64,000 nt of DNA from Acidaminococcus fermentans_A (GCF_052216985.1 NZ_JBQOUY010000014.1:13587-77586), one strand, 5' to 3'; counted from the stretch's first letter, positions 44,060-53,664 are shown. Numbers and translations are program-made. Notes: generated by a model not told the origin, from the sequence alone.

Positions 44060-44170
44060 ATCAGATCTAAGGAGCCTGATTTCGTCCTGATCCGTCCCTC
44101 CGGATCAGCCCATGAGAAACTCTCAAAAGGAGCTGCTGTACGTTTTTTGTGCAGCAGCTCCTTTTTCGTG
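44060..44170 (+). ncRNA. Candidate ~110-nt small RNA or attenuated leader
   Basis: From the expected start near 44060 the transcript would carry hairpin CTGATCCG / CGGATCAG (44087-44094 and 44101-44108) and then a perfect 14-bp terminator AAAAGGAGCTGCTG / CAGCAGCTCCTTTT (44125-44165) followed by TTTTT-rich sequence. No T-box or known riboswitch core is visible. It is either an independent small RNA or an attenuator of the M24 peptidase gene. Confidence 0.45.
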
Positions 44171-44217
44171 GTAAGATGGGGGAGCATCATTATGGAAAAT
44201 AACAGGAGGAACATCCT

Positions 44218-45453
44218 ATGGCTATTTTGGAACATGATATCCTGATCAGTGAAGATCTACGCCGGGTACCCCGGGAAGAATTGGAAAACCGGCTGGCACG
44301 GTTGCGGGAGACCTTGACCCAACAGGACCCGGACTGGCAGCTAGCCGTGGTCACCGATAAATTGGATATGTATTACTTTACGGGTACTATGCAGGAAGGC
44401 GCTTTCCTGGTCCGTCCCCAGGACGCCATCTTATGGGTGCGCCGGAGCTTGGCCCGGGCCCTCAACGAAAGCCTCCTGCCGGAAGGCTGGATCCGCCGGA
44501 TGCACAGCTATCGGCAGCCGGCAGAATACTACGGGGAAGAGCTGCCTTCGGCGGTGTACCTGGATGAAAAACATACATCCCTGGAATGGCTCCGGTTCTT
44601 CCGGAAGTACTTCCCTTTTGAAGTACGGAAAAATCTGGACCCGGTGCTCAGCAGCCTGCGGAGTGTAAAAAGTGAGTATGAACTGGCCCTTTTGGCCCGG
44701 AGCGGGCAGATCCATGCCGATGTACTCATGCAGGAAGCCCCCGTATTCCTGAAAGTGGGGATCAGCGAAGCGGAACTGGCTATCCAGCTGTATCTCCGGA
44801 TGGTGTTGAAGGGCAGCCAGGGTGTGGCCCGGACCAACCGGCCTACGGGAGAAGATGCCATCGGTCTGGCGTCTTTTGGCAAAAGCGCCCTGGTACGGAC
44901 GGCTTTCGACGGACCCGGGGGGACCAGCGGTACCTGTGTGGCGGTCCAGAGCATCGGGTCGGCCTTCCGGCTGCTGAAGCCGGGCAGGTTGGTTTACCTG
45001 GATATTCCCTGCGGGGTGGATGGGTACAATACGGACAAGACGGTGGTGTACTATTTTGGGGATCTGGACCGGGATCCGGCCAAAGAGGAGATCCTCCGAG
45101 CTTACAACTATTGCCTGGACTTGGAGCAGCAGACGGTGGCTCTGCTGAAACCAGGAGCGGTACTGGGAGAGATTTACGATAAGGTGATGGCTGACTTCGA
45201 TCCCTATTATGAGAAAATGTTCATGAACGGAGGCCGTTTCCTGGGGCACAGCATCGGCATGTGCATGGATGAGACACCGGTGATCGCCGGCGGCGCCAAA
45301 GATCGGGTGGAGGAGAACATGGTTTTTGCGGTGGAACCCAAGATCGCCCTGCCGGGACTGGGTATGGTAGGGACGGAAAACACCTACCGGATCGGACCGG
45401 AGGGACCGGTCTGTTTGACGGGAGGATCCCAGCCTCTGCGGGTCATCCGTTGA
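44218..45453 (+). CDS. M24-family metallopeptidase (Xaa-Pro aminopeptidase-like)
   Basis: A 411-residue pita-bread-fold peptidase. The N-terminal creatinase-like domain covers about 1-150; the catalytic domain shows the five metal ligands: two Asp in V-Y-L-D-I-P-C-G-V-D-G-Y-N-T-D-K-T, His in FLGHSIGMCMDETP, and two Glu in FAVEPKIAL and GTENTY. It likely removes residues N-terminal to proline, or acts on related peptides. RBS CAGGAGG precedes ATG 44218. A promoter and full terminator lie upstream, so expression may be attenuated. Confidence 0.88.
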   Translation: MAILEHDILISEDLRRVPREELENRLARLRETLTQQDPDWQLAVVTDKLDMYYFTGTMQEGAFLVRPQDAILWVRRSLARALNESLLPEGWIRRMHSYRQPAEYYGEELPSAVYLDEKHTSLEWLRFFRKYFPFEVRKNLDPVLSSLRSVKSEYELALLARSGQIHADVLMQEAPVFLKVGISEAELAIQLYLRMVLKGSQGVARTNRPTGEDAIGLASFGKSALVRTAFDGPGGTSGTCVAVQSIGSAFRLLKPGRLVYLDIPCGVDGYNTDKTVVYYFGDLDRDPAKEEILRAYNYCLDLEQQTVALLKPGAVLGEIYDKVMADFDPYYEKMFMNGGRFLGHSIGMCMDETPVIAGGAKDRVEENMVFAVEPKIALPGLGMVGTENTYRIGPEGPVCLTGGSQPLRVIR

Positions 45454-45546
45454 TTTTCCCCTGCCGGAAATGGTAAAATAATACGATAAAAATTTTCAGG
45501 GCGGCAGGTGGCTGCAGCCTGGAAACAAGGGGAGTAAAAGAAAAAT

Positions 45547-45855
45547 ATGGCAACAGAAGAAATCGGGCTCCTGGACAAACAGGATTTCCTGGAACAAAAA
45601 GAAGTCATCAAAAAACAGATCCTGGGAAACAGCAGGCTCACCGGTGCGGAGAAACGCCAGACTCTGCAGGTACTGGAAGGATTTGAAAAATCCGTCCTCC
45701 AGGGAGGGGTGCGCCAACACGGCATCACTAAGGCCATGCTGAAGACGGCCCTGCCGGTATTCGGGAAAATGAGCGAAGATAAGCGGCACAATGAAAAAGA
45801 ACTGCGGGTCCTGAAATTCCTGACCTATTTTGTGCTCCAGGGGATCCAGAAATGA
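45547..45855 (+). CDS. Hypothetical protein coupled to mntP
   Basis: A 102-residue, charged, probably all-helical protein (many Lys/Glu/Gln, LTGAEKRQTLQVLEGFEKSV). No signal peptide or membrane segment and no family recognised. It starts behind AAGGGGAG and its stop overlaps the start of mntP in ATGA, which argues that it is a real translated gene. A regulatory or chaperone link to the Mn exporter is only a positional guess. Confidence 0.65.
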   Translation: MATEEIGLLDKQDFLEQKEVIKKQILGNSRLTGAEKRQTLQVLEGFEKSVLQGGVRQHGITKAMLKTALPVFGKMSEDKRHNEKELRVLKFLTYFVLQGIQK

Positions 45856-46433
45856 GTGCGCTGACACTGTTCCTTTTGGCCGTATCTCTTTCCATGGATG
45901 CCTTTGCCGTATCTGTCTGCGGTGGGCTGAAAATGAACGGCCGGGAACGGTTCAAAGGCGGGCTGATTTTCGGCGTCTGGTTCGGGGTGTTCCAGGCCCT
46001 GATGCCGCTGATCGGCTACGAGTTGGGCAGCCATTTTGCCAAGGTGGCGGAGGTTTATTCCCATTGGATCATTTTTTTGATCCTTTCTTATATTGGCTGG
46101 AACATGATCCAGGAAGCGGGAGAAGACCAAGAAAAAGAAAAAGTCACTGGCTTCCGGACTATGCTGGGACTGGCGGTGGCTACCAGCCTGGATGCCTTGG
46201 GAGTGGGCGTGGGCTTTGCCTTCCTGGATATCCGGATCCTGCCGGCAGTACTGGAAATCGGCACCATTACCTTTTGCCTTTCTTTCCTAGGCTGTGCCTG
46301 CGGATCGGTGATTGGCATGTGGGGCAAGGAACGGGCGGAGAAAGCCGGGGGCTTTGTACTCCTGCTGATCGGGCTCAAGGCCGTAATCGAGCATTACGGG
46401 ATCCTGGACAACTGGACGCCGTTTTTATTCTGA
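45852..46433 (+). CDS. mntP: Manganese efflux pump MntP
   Basis: A 193-residue membrane protein with six hydrophobic segments in two repeats. The duplicated acidic motifs SLSMDAFAVSVCGGL (near the N terminus) and ATSLDALGVGVGFAF (about 118-132) are diagnostic of MntP/YebN, which exports Mn2+. The start ATG overlaps the upstream hypothetical gene (ATGA). A yybP-ykoY manganese riboswitch, often found before mntP, was looked for in the 93 bases before 45547 and not seen. A hairpin terminator follows. Confidence 0.95.
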   Translation: MSALTLFLLAVSLSMDAFAVSVCGGLKMNGRERFKGGLIFGVWFGVFQALMPLIGYELGSHFAKVAEVYSHWIIFLILSYIGWNMIQEAGEDQEKEKVTGFRTMLGLAVATSLDALGVGVGFAFLDIRILPAVLEIGTITFCLSFLGCACGSVIGMWGKERAEKAGGFVLLLIGLKAVIEHYGILDNWTPFLF

Positions 46434-46465
46434 AAAGGGGGGTGTTGCACGTTTCATGCAACATC
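46432..46465 (+). terminator. Terminator after mntP
   Basis: GAAAAGGG...GGTGTTGCA pairs with TGCAACATCCCTTTTTC, with one G-U and a bulge. Same TGTTGCA type as the hairpin at 3844. Confidence 0.85.
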
Positions 46466-46489
46466 CCTTTTTCAAAAGGAGGAATCAGT

Positions 46490-47638
46490 ATGTCCCGTCA
46501 GCGATACATTATGCATGTGGATATGGATGCGTTCTTTGCCTCCGTGGAACAGCTGGACCATCTGGAATACCGGGGGAAACCGGTGATCGTGGGAGGGCTT
46601 TCCGGCCGGGGGGTGGTTTCTACCTGTTCTTATGAGGCACGGAAGTTCGGAGTCCATTCGGCCATGCCCATGGCCACGGCCCACCGGCTTTGCCCCCAGG
46701 CCATCTATGTCCAAGGACGGTATGAACGGTATCAGAAAATGTCCGGGAAGATCCGGCAGATCTTCCGCAAATTTTCACCGGTAGTGGAGCCCCTTTCCAT
46801 TGACGAAGCTTTCTTAGACTTGACAGGAATGGAAGCGCTGGCTGGAGATGTATACGCCCTGGGGCCGAAAATCAAACAGGTGATCCGGGAACGGACCGGA
46901 CTCACGGCTTCCGTAGGACTTGCCCCTAATAAATTCTTGGCCAAACTGGCCAGTGACTTGCGGAAACCGGATGGTTTGGTGATCATCCGGCCGGAAGAGG
47001 CGGCCACTTTTATCGCACCCCTGCCGGTGGGACGGATCTTCGGCTTGGGGCAGCGGTCCGTGGCGGCCCTGGAAAAAATAGGAATCCGGACCATCGGCCA
47101 GCTGGCGGCTTGTGATCCCCGGCTGTTGCAGCCCCTTCTGGGAAAACAGGCGGAAGAGATCCGGGACCGGGCCCGGGGCTTGGATAGTCGGCCGGTGGTG
47201 CCCGATGAACAGCGGAAATCCCTGGGCAAAGAGAATACCTTTCCCGTGGATCTGGTGGGATTGGAAACCTGTCTGGGAGCCCTGTGGGACCTGTGTCAGC
47301 AGGTGGGATGGCGGCTGCGCTGTGCCGGTCTTTCCGGCTGTACGGTGACCCTGAAGGTGAAGACCGGTTCCTTCCAGCTGCTGACCCGGAGCCGGACGGT
47401 GGAAGACCCTCTGTCCCAGGATGAAGAACTGATGGAACAGATCCGAGGACTGGCGCGCCAGCTGCCCTGGAACCAGCCGGTACGGCTGCTGGGAGTCAGT
47501 GTCAGCCATCTGGTACCGGCAGGATCTCAGAGCCTAGCCCTGGAGGATGAGCGGCAGCAGAATCGGAACCGGGCCCTGGATGCCCTGAAACAGCGTTTCG
47601 GGGAAGACATCATCCGTAAGGGCTGGAGGAAACCGTGA
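46490..47638 (+). CDS. dinB: DNA polymerase IV
   Basis: A 382-residue Y-family polymerase for translesion synthesis. Catalytic carboxylates are in MHVDMDAFFASVEQ (metal-binding Asp) and LSIDEAFLDLTG (Asp-Glu pair); the YEARKFGVHSAMP segment and the little-finger domain (about 240-350) are present. AAAGGAGG precedes ATG 46490; the frame is open far upstream through mntP but that is a shadow. The C terminus shows no clear beta-clamp peptide beyond residue 350. No LexA box was recognised upstream. Confidence 0.95.
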   Translation: MSRQRYIMHVDMDAFFASVEQLDHLEYRGKPVIVGGLSGRGVVSTCSYEARKFGVHSAMPMATAHRLCPQAIYVQGRYERYQKMSGKIRQIFRKFSPVVEPLSIDEAFLDLTGMEALAGDVYALGPKIKQVIRERTGLTASVGLAPNKFLAKLASDLRKPDGLVIIRPEEAATFIAPLPVGRIFGLGQRSVAALEKIGIRTIGQLAACDPRLLQPLLGKQAEEIRDRARGLDSRPVVPDEQRKSLGKENTFPVDLVGLETCLGALWDLCQQVGWRLRCAGLSGCTVTLKVKTGSFQLLTRSRTVEDPLSQDEELMEQIRGLARQLPWNQPVRLLGVSVSHLVPAGSQSLALEDERQQNRNRALDALKQRFGEDIIRKGWRKP

Positions 47639-47715
47639 AATCCGGCTGGCCAGAGCTGAGGAAAAAAGGTAGAATAGAACTGATCACAGAAGTCATCGCA
47701 GAAAGGGGCTGGGGG

Positions 47716-48594
47716 ATGGAACGGCGGAAAAAAATCGGGGTAGGGATGGTCCTGTTAGGCGCTGCCCTGTGGGGGAGCAGCAGCAACAGCGTGGAATACC
47801 TGATGGTGGACCAGCATTTCACCTGGTCTGCCATCCTGTTCTGGCGGATGGTCTTTACCGGGATTTCCTTCCTAGGGATTTCCCTAGTCCAGAAACAGGA
47901 CCTTTTGGCCCCTTTGAAAAAAGATTGGCTCTGGCTCCTGAAATTCATCCTGCTGGGGATGTATTTGATGCAGGTGACCTTCTTCAAGGCCATTTACTAC
48001 AGCAATGCAGCTACGGCCACGGTGCTCCAGTACACCATGCCCGCCATCCTGCTGCTGATGTATCTGGTGAAGGAACAGCGGCTGCCTACCCGGCGGGAAG
48101 TCGTTGCAGTGGTGCTGGCCCTCTTGGGGACGACACTGATTGCCACCAAAGGACAGGGGGCGGCCCTGGCAGTTTCCGGGGAAGCCCTGGCCTACGGGAT
48201 CCTGAGTGCTTTTGGAATGGCGTTCTATACAGCGTATGCGGCGGTGCTGCTGAAGAAATACAGTTGCTTCCTGATCCTGGGCTGGGGCAGTCTGGGGAAT
48301 GCCCTGCTACTCCAGCTGTTCAACGAGCCCACTCTGGAAGGGGCCGTCCTGGACATCCATACAGCGGCGGCTTTCGGCATCCTGTTCGTGCTGGGGACAC
48401 TGGTTGCCTACTACGTGTATCTGGAAAGCACCAAATACATCCCCCCGGCGGAAACCGGCGCCCTGGCCGCTTTTGAACCACTTTCGGCTTATTTTTTCTC
48501 CGTAGCAGTCATGGGGAACCGGGTGGGAGCGGTGGAAATGGCAGGGGCCCTTTGTATCATCGTGATGGTCTGTGTTCTGGCCCGCAATGACTGA
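47716..48594 (+). CDS. DMT-superfamily (EamA) transporter
   Basis: A 292-residue membrane protein with ten hydrophobic segments in two EamA halves: VLLGAALWGSSSNSVEYLM at the start and F-E-P-L-S-A-Y-F-F-S-V near the end are typical of RhaT/EamA exporters. ATG 47716 follows GAAAGGGGC. A GTG at 47635 overlapping the dinB stop (GTGA) would add 27 polar residues; less likely but possible. Substrate unknown; it differs clearly in sequence from the exporter at 42865. Confidence 0.87.
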   Translation: MERRKKIGVGMVLLGAALWGSSSNSVEYLMVDQHFTWSAILFWRMVFTGISFLGISLVQKQDLLAPLKKDWLWLLKFILLGMYLMQVTFFKAIYYSNAATATVLQYTMPAILLLMYLVKEQRLPTRREVVAVVLALLGTTLIATKGQGAALAVSGEALAYGILSAFGMAFYTAYAAVLLKKYSCFLILGWGSLGNALLLQLFNEPTLEGAVLDIHTAAAFGILFVLGTLVAYYVYLESTKYIPPAETGALAAFEPLSAYFFSVAVMGNRVGAVEMAGALCIIVMVCVLARND

Positions 48595-48619
48595 GGGGAG
48601 AAAAAACAACAAATCCCTG

Positions 48620-48648
48620 TTGACATACCACCGTTGAGTGCCTATAAT
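48620..48648 (+). promoter_or_regulatory. Promoter of metY
   Basis: Perfect TTGACA (48620-48625), 17-base spacer, perfect TATAAT (48643-48648). The leader is only about 50 bases with no riboswitch. Confidence 0.9.
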
Positions 48649-48703
48649 GTAAATCATACTAAAACAGTAGTAATTAAAAAGTACTTTGGGGGAGGCAATG
48701 ACA

Positions 48704-49999
48704 ATGAGCAAAGAAAAGAAATACCATTTTGAGACCTTGCAGCTCCATGTAGGGCAGGAAGAAGCCGATCCGGCCACCGATTCCCGGGCTGTGCCCATTT
48801 ACCAGACTACGTCTTATGTATTCCGGAACAGCCAGCATGCCGCTGACCGGTTTGCTCTGAAAGATGCGGGCAACGTATATGGCCGGCTGACCAACCCGAC
48901 GGAAGATGTTTTTGAAAAACGGATCGCCGCCCTGGAAGGCGGGGTGGCTGCCCTGGCTACGGCCAGCGGCGCCGCTGCGGTGACCTACGCCATGCAGGCT
49001 CTGGTCCATGCTGGACAGCACATTGTCTGCGCCACTACGGTATACGGCGGCACCTACAACCTGTTTGAACATACGTTTCCGGATTTTGGCATCGAAACCA
49101 CTTTTGTGGATCCTACCAAAGGGGTACAGGTCTTCGAAGATGCGGTACGGGAAAATACCCAGGCCATCTACATTGAATCCGTGGGCAACCCCAATGCCAA
49201 CCTGATCGACATCGATGCAGTGGCAGCCATTGCCCATAAGTATAAGATCCCTCTGGTGGTGGACAGCACTTTTGCCACTCCCTATCTGCTGCGTCCTTTT
49301 GAACACGGCGCTGACGTGGTGGTCCATTCTGCCACCAAGTTCATCGGCGGTCACGGTACCACCCTGGGCGGCATCATCGTGGACAGCGGCAAGTTCGACT
49401 GGGTGGCTTCCGGCCGGTTCCCTTGGCTGGTTGACCCCAACCCCAGCTACCATGGCATCAGTTTTGCCAAGGACGTGGGCGCTGCTGCCTATGTAACCTA
49501 TATCCGGACCCTGATCCTGCGGGATACGGGGGCTACCATTTCTCCCTTCAATGCCTTCCTGCTGCTCCAGGGCACCGAAACCCTGTCCCTGCGGGTAGAA
49601 CGTCAGGTGGAAAATGCCCTGAAAGTGGTGGACTTCCTGGCCCACGATGCCCATGTGGCCAAAGTGAACCATCCTTCCCTGCCAAACCATCCTGATCATG
49701 GACTGTACAAGAAGTACTTCCCCAACGGCGGGATTTCCATCTTTACCTTTGAAATCAAAGGCGGTGCCGCCGCTGCCCAGAAGTTCATCGATCATCTGAA
49801 GATCTTCTCCCTCTTGGCCAATGTGGCCGATGTGAAGAGCCTGGTGATCCACCCGGCTTCCACCACCCATTCCCAGATGAACGAAGAAGAGCTGGCCGCT
49901 TCCGGGATCACCCCGGCTACTATCCGGCTGTCCATCGGGACCGAACATATCGATGATATCATCGATGATCTGGAACAGGCTTTTGCCGCTTTGGATTGA
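48704..49999 (+). CDS. metY: O-acetylhomoserine (thiol)-lyase
   Basis: A 431-residue Cys/Met-metabolism PLP enzyme. Blocks F-E-T-L-Q-L-H-V-G-Q, Q-T-T-S-Y-V-F, Y-G-R-L-T-N-P-T, and the PLP lysine in VVHSATKFIGGHGTTLGG match O-acetylhomoserine sulfhydrylase, which makes homocysteine from O-acetylhomoserine and sulfide. ATG 48698 and TTG 48686 are alternative starts, but GGGGGAGG (48688-48695) best fits ATG 48704. It is monocistronic between a consensus promoter and a hairpin terminator. A related O-acetylserine or cystathionine enzyme is less likely by length. Confidence 0.93.
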   Translation: MSKEKKYHFETLQLHVGQEEADPATDSRAVPIYQTTSYVFRNSQHAADRFALKDAGNVYGRLTNPTEDVFEKRIAALEGGVAALATASGAAAVTYAMQALVHAGQHIVCATTVYGGTYNLFEHTFPDFGIETTFVDPTKGVQVFEDAVRENTQAIYIESVGNPNANLIDIDAVAAIAHKYKIPLVVDSTFATPYLLRPFEHGADVVVHSATKFIGGHGTTLGGIIVDSGKFDWVASGRFPWLVDPNPSYHGISFAKDVGAAAYVTYIRTLILRDTGATISPFNAFLLLQGTETLSLRVERQVENALKVVDFLAHDAHVAKVNHPSLPNHPDHGLYKKYFPNGGISIFTFEIKGGAAAAQKFIDHLKIFSLLANVADVKSLVIHPASTTHSQMNEEELAASGITPATIRLSIGTEHIDDIIDDLEQAFAALD

Positions 50000-50013
50000 G
50001 AAAAGAAAAAAGC

Positions 50014-50058
50014 AGAGAGTCGTTGCACGAAATGTACAACGACTCTCTATTTTTTACT
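50014..50058 (+). terminator. Terminator after metY
   Basis: AGAGAGTCGTTG (50014-50025) pairs perfectly with CAACGACTCTCT (50037-50048), then ATTTTTT. Confidence 0.9.
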
Positions 50059-50127
50059 TTAAAATGTAAATGCTTTAACAACAATTGATAATATAAGAAT
50101 AATCAAATATTAAATATAAGAAAAATA

Positions 50128-50155
50128 TTGAATTCCTCCCAAGATATGCTACAAT
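50128..50155 (+). promoter_or_regulatory. Promoter of pyruvate carboxylase
   Basis: TTGAAT (50128-50133), 16-base spacer and TACAAT (50150-50155), in a very AT-rich region. Confidence 0.6.
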
Positions 50156-50238
50156 AAAACGGCGACACGAATGATAAAATCTGTAAAATGTAAAGTGTTC
50201 GTTCTATACAATCTCTGGAATCAGAAGGAGGAACTCCT

Positions 50239-53200
50239 ATGCGCGCCATCCATAAAATCCTGGTCCCCAACCGAGGGGAGATCGCCATCCGGATTTTCCG
50301 GGCCTGTCATGAACTGGGCATCCGTACGGTTGCCGTCTATTCCCAGGAAGATATCCTGTCTCTGCACCGCAGCCGGGCCGATGAAGCCTATCTGGTGGGG
50401 AAAGGGAAAAAGCCGGTGGATGCCTATCTGGATATCGAGGACATCATCCGGATTTGCAAGGAACATGAGGTGGATGCCATCCATCCCGGCTATGGGTTCC
50501 TGGCGGAAAATGCCCAGCTGGCCCGCCGCTGTGAGGAGGAAGGGATCATCTTCATCGGTCCCCGGGTGGAACATCTGGAGATGTTCGGGGATAAGGTGAA
50601 CGCCCGGATCCAGGCGGAGAAAGCCGGGATCCCCATGATCCCCGGAACCAAAGGAGCGGTGAAGAGTTTTGCAGAAGTGAAGGCCTTTGCGGAAGAAGTG
50701 GGGCTGCCGGTGATGATCAAGGCGGTCAACGGAGGCGGTGGCCGGGGTATGCGGAATGTGGACCGGATGGAAGACCTGGAGGAAGCCTACAATCGGGCCC
50801 GTTCGGAAGCAAAGATGGCTTTTGGAGATGAAGACATCTACGTAGAGAAGTGCATCCTGAACCCCAAACATATCGAAGTCCAGATCCTGGGAGATGAACA
50901 GGGCCATGTGGTCCATCTCCATGAACGGGATTGTTCCATCCAGCGGCGGCATCAGAAGGTCATCGAGATGGCTCCGGCCTGGTCCTTGCCCCAGGAACTG
51001 CGGGAATCCATCTGCCAGGCGGCATTGAAACTGATGAGCAACGTCCATTATGTGAATGCCGGTACGGTGGAATTCCTGGCGGATCAGGATGAGAAACATT
51101 TTTACTTCATCGAAGTCAATCCCCGGGTCCAGGTGGAACATACGGTAACCGAAGCCATTACCGATGTGGATATCGTAAAGGCCCAGATCTTGATTGCGGA
51201 AGGCTATGGGCTGGATGATCCGGAGATCCATGCGGACCGGCAGGAAGACATCCCCTGCAACGGGGTGGCCATCCAGTGCCGGATCACCACGGAAGATCCC
51301 CAGAACCAGTTCATGCCGGATACGGGGAAGATCATTGCCTACCGGAGTGGCGGCGGCCCTGGGATCCGTCTGGATGCAGGGACGGCCTACCAGGGAGCGG
51401 TCATCACCCCTTATTATGATTCGCTGCTGGTCAAGGTGACAGCCCATGCTACGGAACCGCTGGCTACCATCCATCGGATGCTCCGGTGCTTGGACGAATT
51501 CCGGATCAGCGGGGTGAAGACCAATATCTTCTTCTTAAAAAACATGCTTCAGGATCCTGCCTTCCAGGCCGGGGCCTGTGACGTGAACTATATCGACCGT
51601 CATCCGGAACTGCTGGTGGATCCGGAGGAAGTCAGCGACAGAGGGACCCGGATGCTGACCTATATCGGGGAAGTGACAGTGAACGGGTATCGGGGGAACG
51701 GCCATCAGACCAAACCGGATTTTCCGCCGCAGGTGCGCCTGGAAACGGATGGAAGCCCCTGTCCGGCCGGGACGAAGCAGCTGCTGGATAAGCTGGGACC
51801 GGACGCTTTTGCTCGCTGGATCCTGGATCAGGAACAGGTACTGCTGATGGATACCACCTACCGGGATGCCCACCAGTCCCTTTTGGCTACCCGGATCAGG
51901 ACCCGGGACATCCTGGGGGCCATCCATTATACGGCCCAAAAAGTGCCCCAGCTGTATGCTTTTGAAAACTGGGGCGGTGCTACCTTCGATGTGGCCTACC
52001 GCTTCCTGGATGAAGATCCCTGGCAGCGTCTCCGGCTCATGCGTCAGGCAGCTCCCAACATCCTGTTACAGATGCTGACCCGGGGAGCCAATGCCGTGGG
52101 CTATACCAATTACCCGCCGGAAGTGATCCGAGAATTTCTGGCTCTGGCAGCTAAGAATGGCGTGGATGTGTTCCGGATCTTTGATTGTTTGAACCAGCTG
52201 GACCATATGACCTTTTCTATCGACGCGGTCCGCAAACTGGGGAAAGTGGCAGAAGGGACCATTTGCTATACGGGAGATATCCTGGACGACCGGCGGCAGA
52301 AATATTCCCTGCAGTATTATACGGATCTGGCCAAAGCCCTGGCCGATGCAGGGGCCAATATCATCGCTATCAAGGACATGGCCGGCCTTTTGAAGCCGGA
52401 AGCGGCCTATGCCCTGGTATCGGCCCTGAAGGATGCGGTGGATCTTCCCATCCATCTCCACAGCCATGAAGGGGGCGGTTGTACCCTGTACAGCTATGCC
52501 AAAGCGGTAGAAGCCGGGGTGGATATCCTGGATGTGGCCACCAGCGCTCTGTCCGGCGGGACCAGCCAGCCATCTATGACGGCACTGTGCTATGCCCTGG
52601 AACACACGCCCCGGCAGCCGAAGCTGGATCTGGATGCTTTGGAAGCCATCGACCGATATTGGCAGGGAGTCCGTAAGTATTATGCCGGCGTGGATGCCCG
52701 GATGACCTGTCCCAATACTACGGTGTTCCAGCATGAGATGCCGGGCGGGCAGTATTCCAATCTGCAGCAGCAAGCCGCCGCGGTGGGACTGGGAGACCGT
52801 TGGCCGGAAGTCTGCCGGATGTATGCACGGGTGAACCAGCTGTTCGGGGATGTGATCAAAGTCACGCCTTCTTCCAAGGTGGTGGGAGATATGTCCCTGT
52901 TCATGGTCCAGAACCATCTGACGGAGGAAGACATCTACCAGCGGGGAGATACCCTGGATTTTCCCCAGAGCGTGGTGGATTTCTTTGACGGAAAATTGGG
53001 GACGCCCTATGGCGGGTTCCCGGAACTGCTCCAGAAAATCATCCTGCGGGGTGCCAAACCTCACTTGGAGACGCCGCCCCAGCCCATCGATCTGGACAAA
53101 CTCCGGAAGGATTTGAAAAAACTGCACATCCCGGATACTCCGGAGGCTGTCAGCAGCTGCTGCCTGTATCCCAAGGTCTATAAAGACTATATGCAGAGGT

Positions 53201-53664
53201 ACCATCAATACGGGGACATGAGCATCCTGGATACGCCTACTTTCTTCTTCGGTATGAAGCCAGGGGAAGAGATCCGGGTGCACATGGATGGAAAAATGGT
53301 GCTGGTCCGGCTGAATTACCTGACCCGGCCGGATCCGGAAGGGTATCGGGAAGTCCAGTTCGAGATCAACGGGATGCCCCGGGAAATCAAAGTCCGGGAT
53401 GCTAAGGCCTCAGAAGGCAGCAGCCTGGCCCGGAAGGCAGATCCCACGGTGCCGGGAGAAGTGGGCGCTACCTTGTCCGGCTCGGTACTCCGGGTCCAGG
53501 TGGAACCGGGACAAGTGGTGAAACAAGGAGATCCGCTGATGGTCACGGAAGCCATGAAGATGGAAACCACTCTGACGGCGCCGGTGGACGGCCTGGTAAA
53601 AGAAGTATTGGTCAAAGCCGGCAGCCGGATCCAGTCGGGGGATCTGCTGGCCGTGATCCAGTGA
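50239..53664 (+). CDS. pyc: Pyruvate carboxylase
   Basis: A 1141-residue single-chain biotin enzyme making oxaloacetate from pyruvate, bicarbonate and ATP. In order: biotin carboxylase (about 1-450, with NGGGGRGMRNV and EVNPRVQVEHTVTEA), carboxyltransferase (about 525-800, starting LLMDTTYRDAHQSLLATR), the allosteric/PC-tetramerisation region, and the biotin carrier domain with the biotinyl lysine K1107 in VTEAMKMETTL, 35 residues from the C terminus. Length is normal for alpha4 enzymes. The Shine-Dalgarno AGGAG (50226-50230) can pair with CTCCT (50234-50238), a small hairpin at the start codon that may damp translation. Confidence 0.97.
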   Translation: MRAIHKILVPNRGEIAIRIFRACHELGIRTVAVYSQEDILSLHRSRADEAYLVGKGKKPVDAYLDIEDIIRICKEHEVDAIHPGYGFLAENAQLARRCEEEGIIFIGPRVEHLEMFGDKVNARIQAEKAGIPMIPGTKGAVKSFAEVKAFAEEVGLPVMIKAVNGGGGRGMRNVDRMEDLEEAYNRARSEAKMAFGDEDIYVEKCILNPKHIEVQILGDEQGHVVHLHERDCSIQRRHQKVIEMAPAWSLPQELRESICQAALKLMSNVHYVNAGTVEFLADQDEKHFYFIEVNPRVQVEHTVTEAITDVDIVKAQILIAEGYGLDDPEIHADRQEDIPCNGVAIQCRITTEDPQNQFMPDTGKIIAYRSGGGPGIRLDAGTAYQGAVITPYYDSLLVKVTAHATEPLATIHRMLRCLDEFRISGVKTNIFFLKNMLQDPAFQAGACDVNYIDRHPELLVDPEEVSDRGTRMLTYIGEVTVNGYRGNGHQTKPDFPPQVRLETDGSPCPAGTKQLLDKLGPDAFARWILDQEQVLLMDTTYRDAHQSLLATRIRTRDILGAIHYTAQKVPQLYAFENWGGATFDVAYRFLDEDPWQRLRLMRQAAPNILLQMLTRGANAVGYTNYPPEVIREFLALAAKNGVDVFRIFDCLNQLDHMTFSIDAVRKLGKVAEGTICYTGDILDDRRQKYSLQYYTDLAKALADAGANIIAIKDMAGLLKPEAAYALVSALKDAVDLPIHLHSHEGGGCTLYSYAKAVEAGVDILDVATSALSGGTSQPSMTALCYALEHTPRQPKLDLDALEAIDRYWQGVRKYYAGVDARMTCPNTTVFQHEMPGGQYSNLQQQAAAVGLGDRWPEVCRMYARVNQLFGDVIKVTPSSKVVGDMSLFMVQNHLTEEDIYQRGDTLDFPQSVVDFFDGKLGTPYGGFPELLQKIILRGAKPHLETPPQPIDLDKLRKDLKKLHIPDTPEAVSSCCLYPKVYKDYMQRYHQYGDMSILDTPTFFFGMKPGEEIRVHMDGKMVLVRLNYLTRPDPEGYREVQFEINGMPREIKVRDAKASEGSSLARKADPTVPGEVGATLSGSVLRVQVEPGQVVKQGDPLMVTEAMKMETTLTAPVDGLVKEVLVKAGSRIQSGDLLAVIQ

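Noticed and set aside
45454..45546. yybP-ykoY manganese riboswitch before the mntP pair
   Set aside because: Only 93 bases are available and the conserved motifs were not found; AAGGGGAG there is the ribosome-binding site of the small gene.
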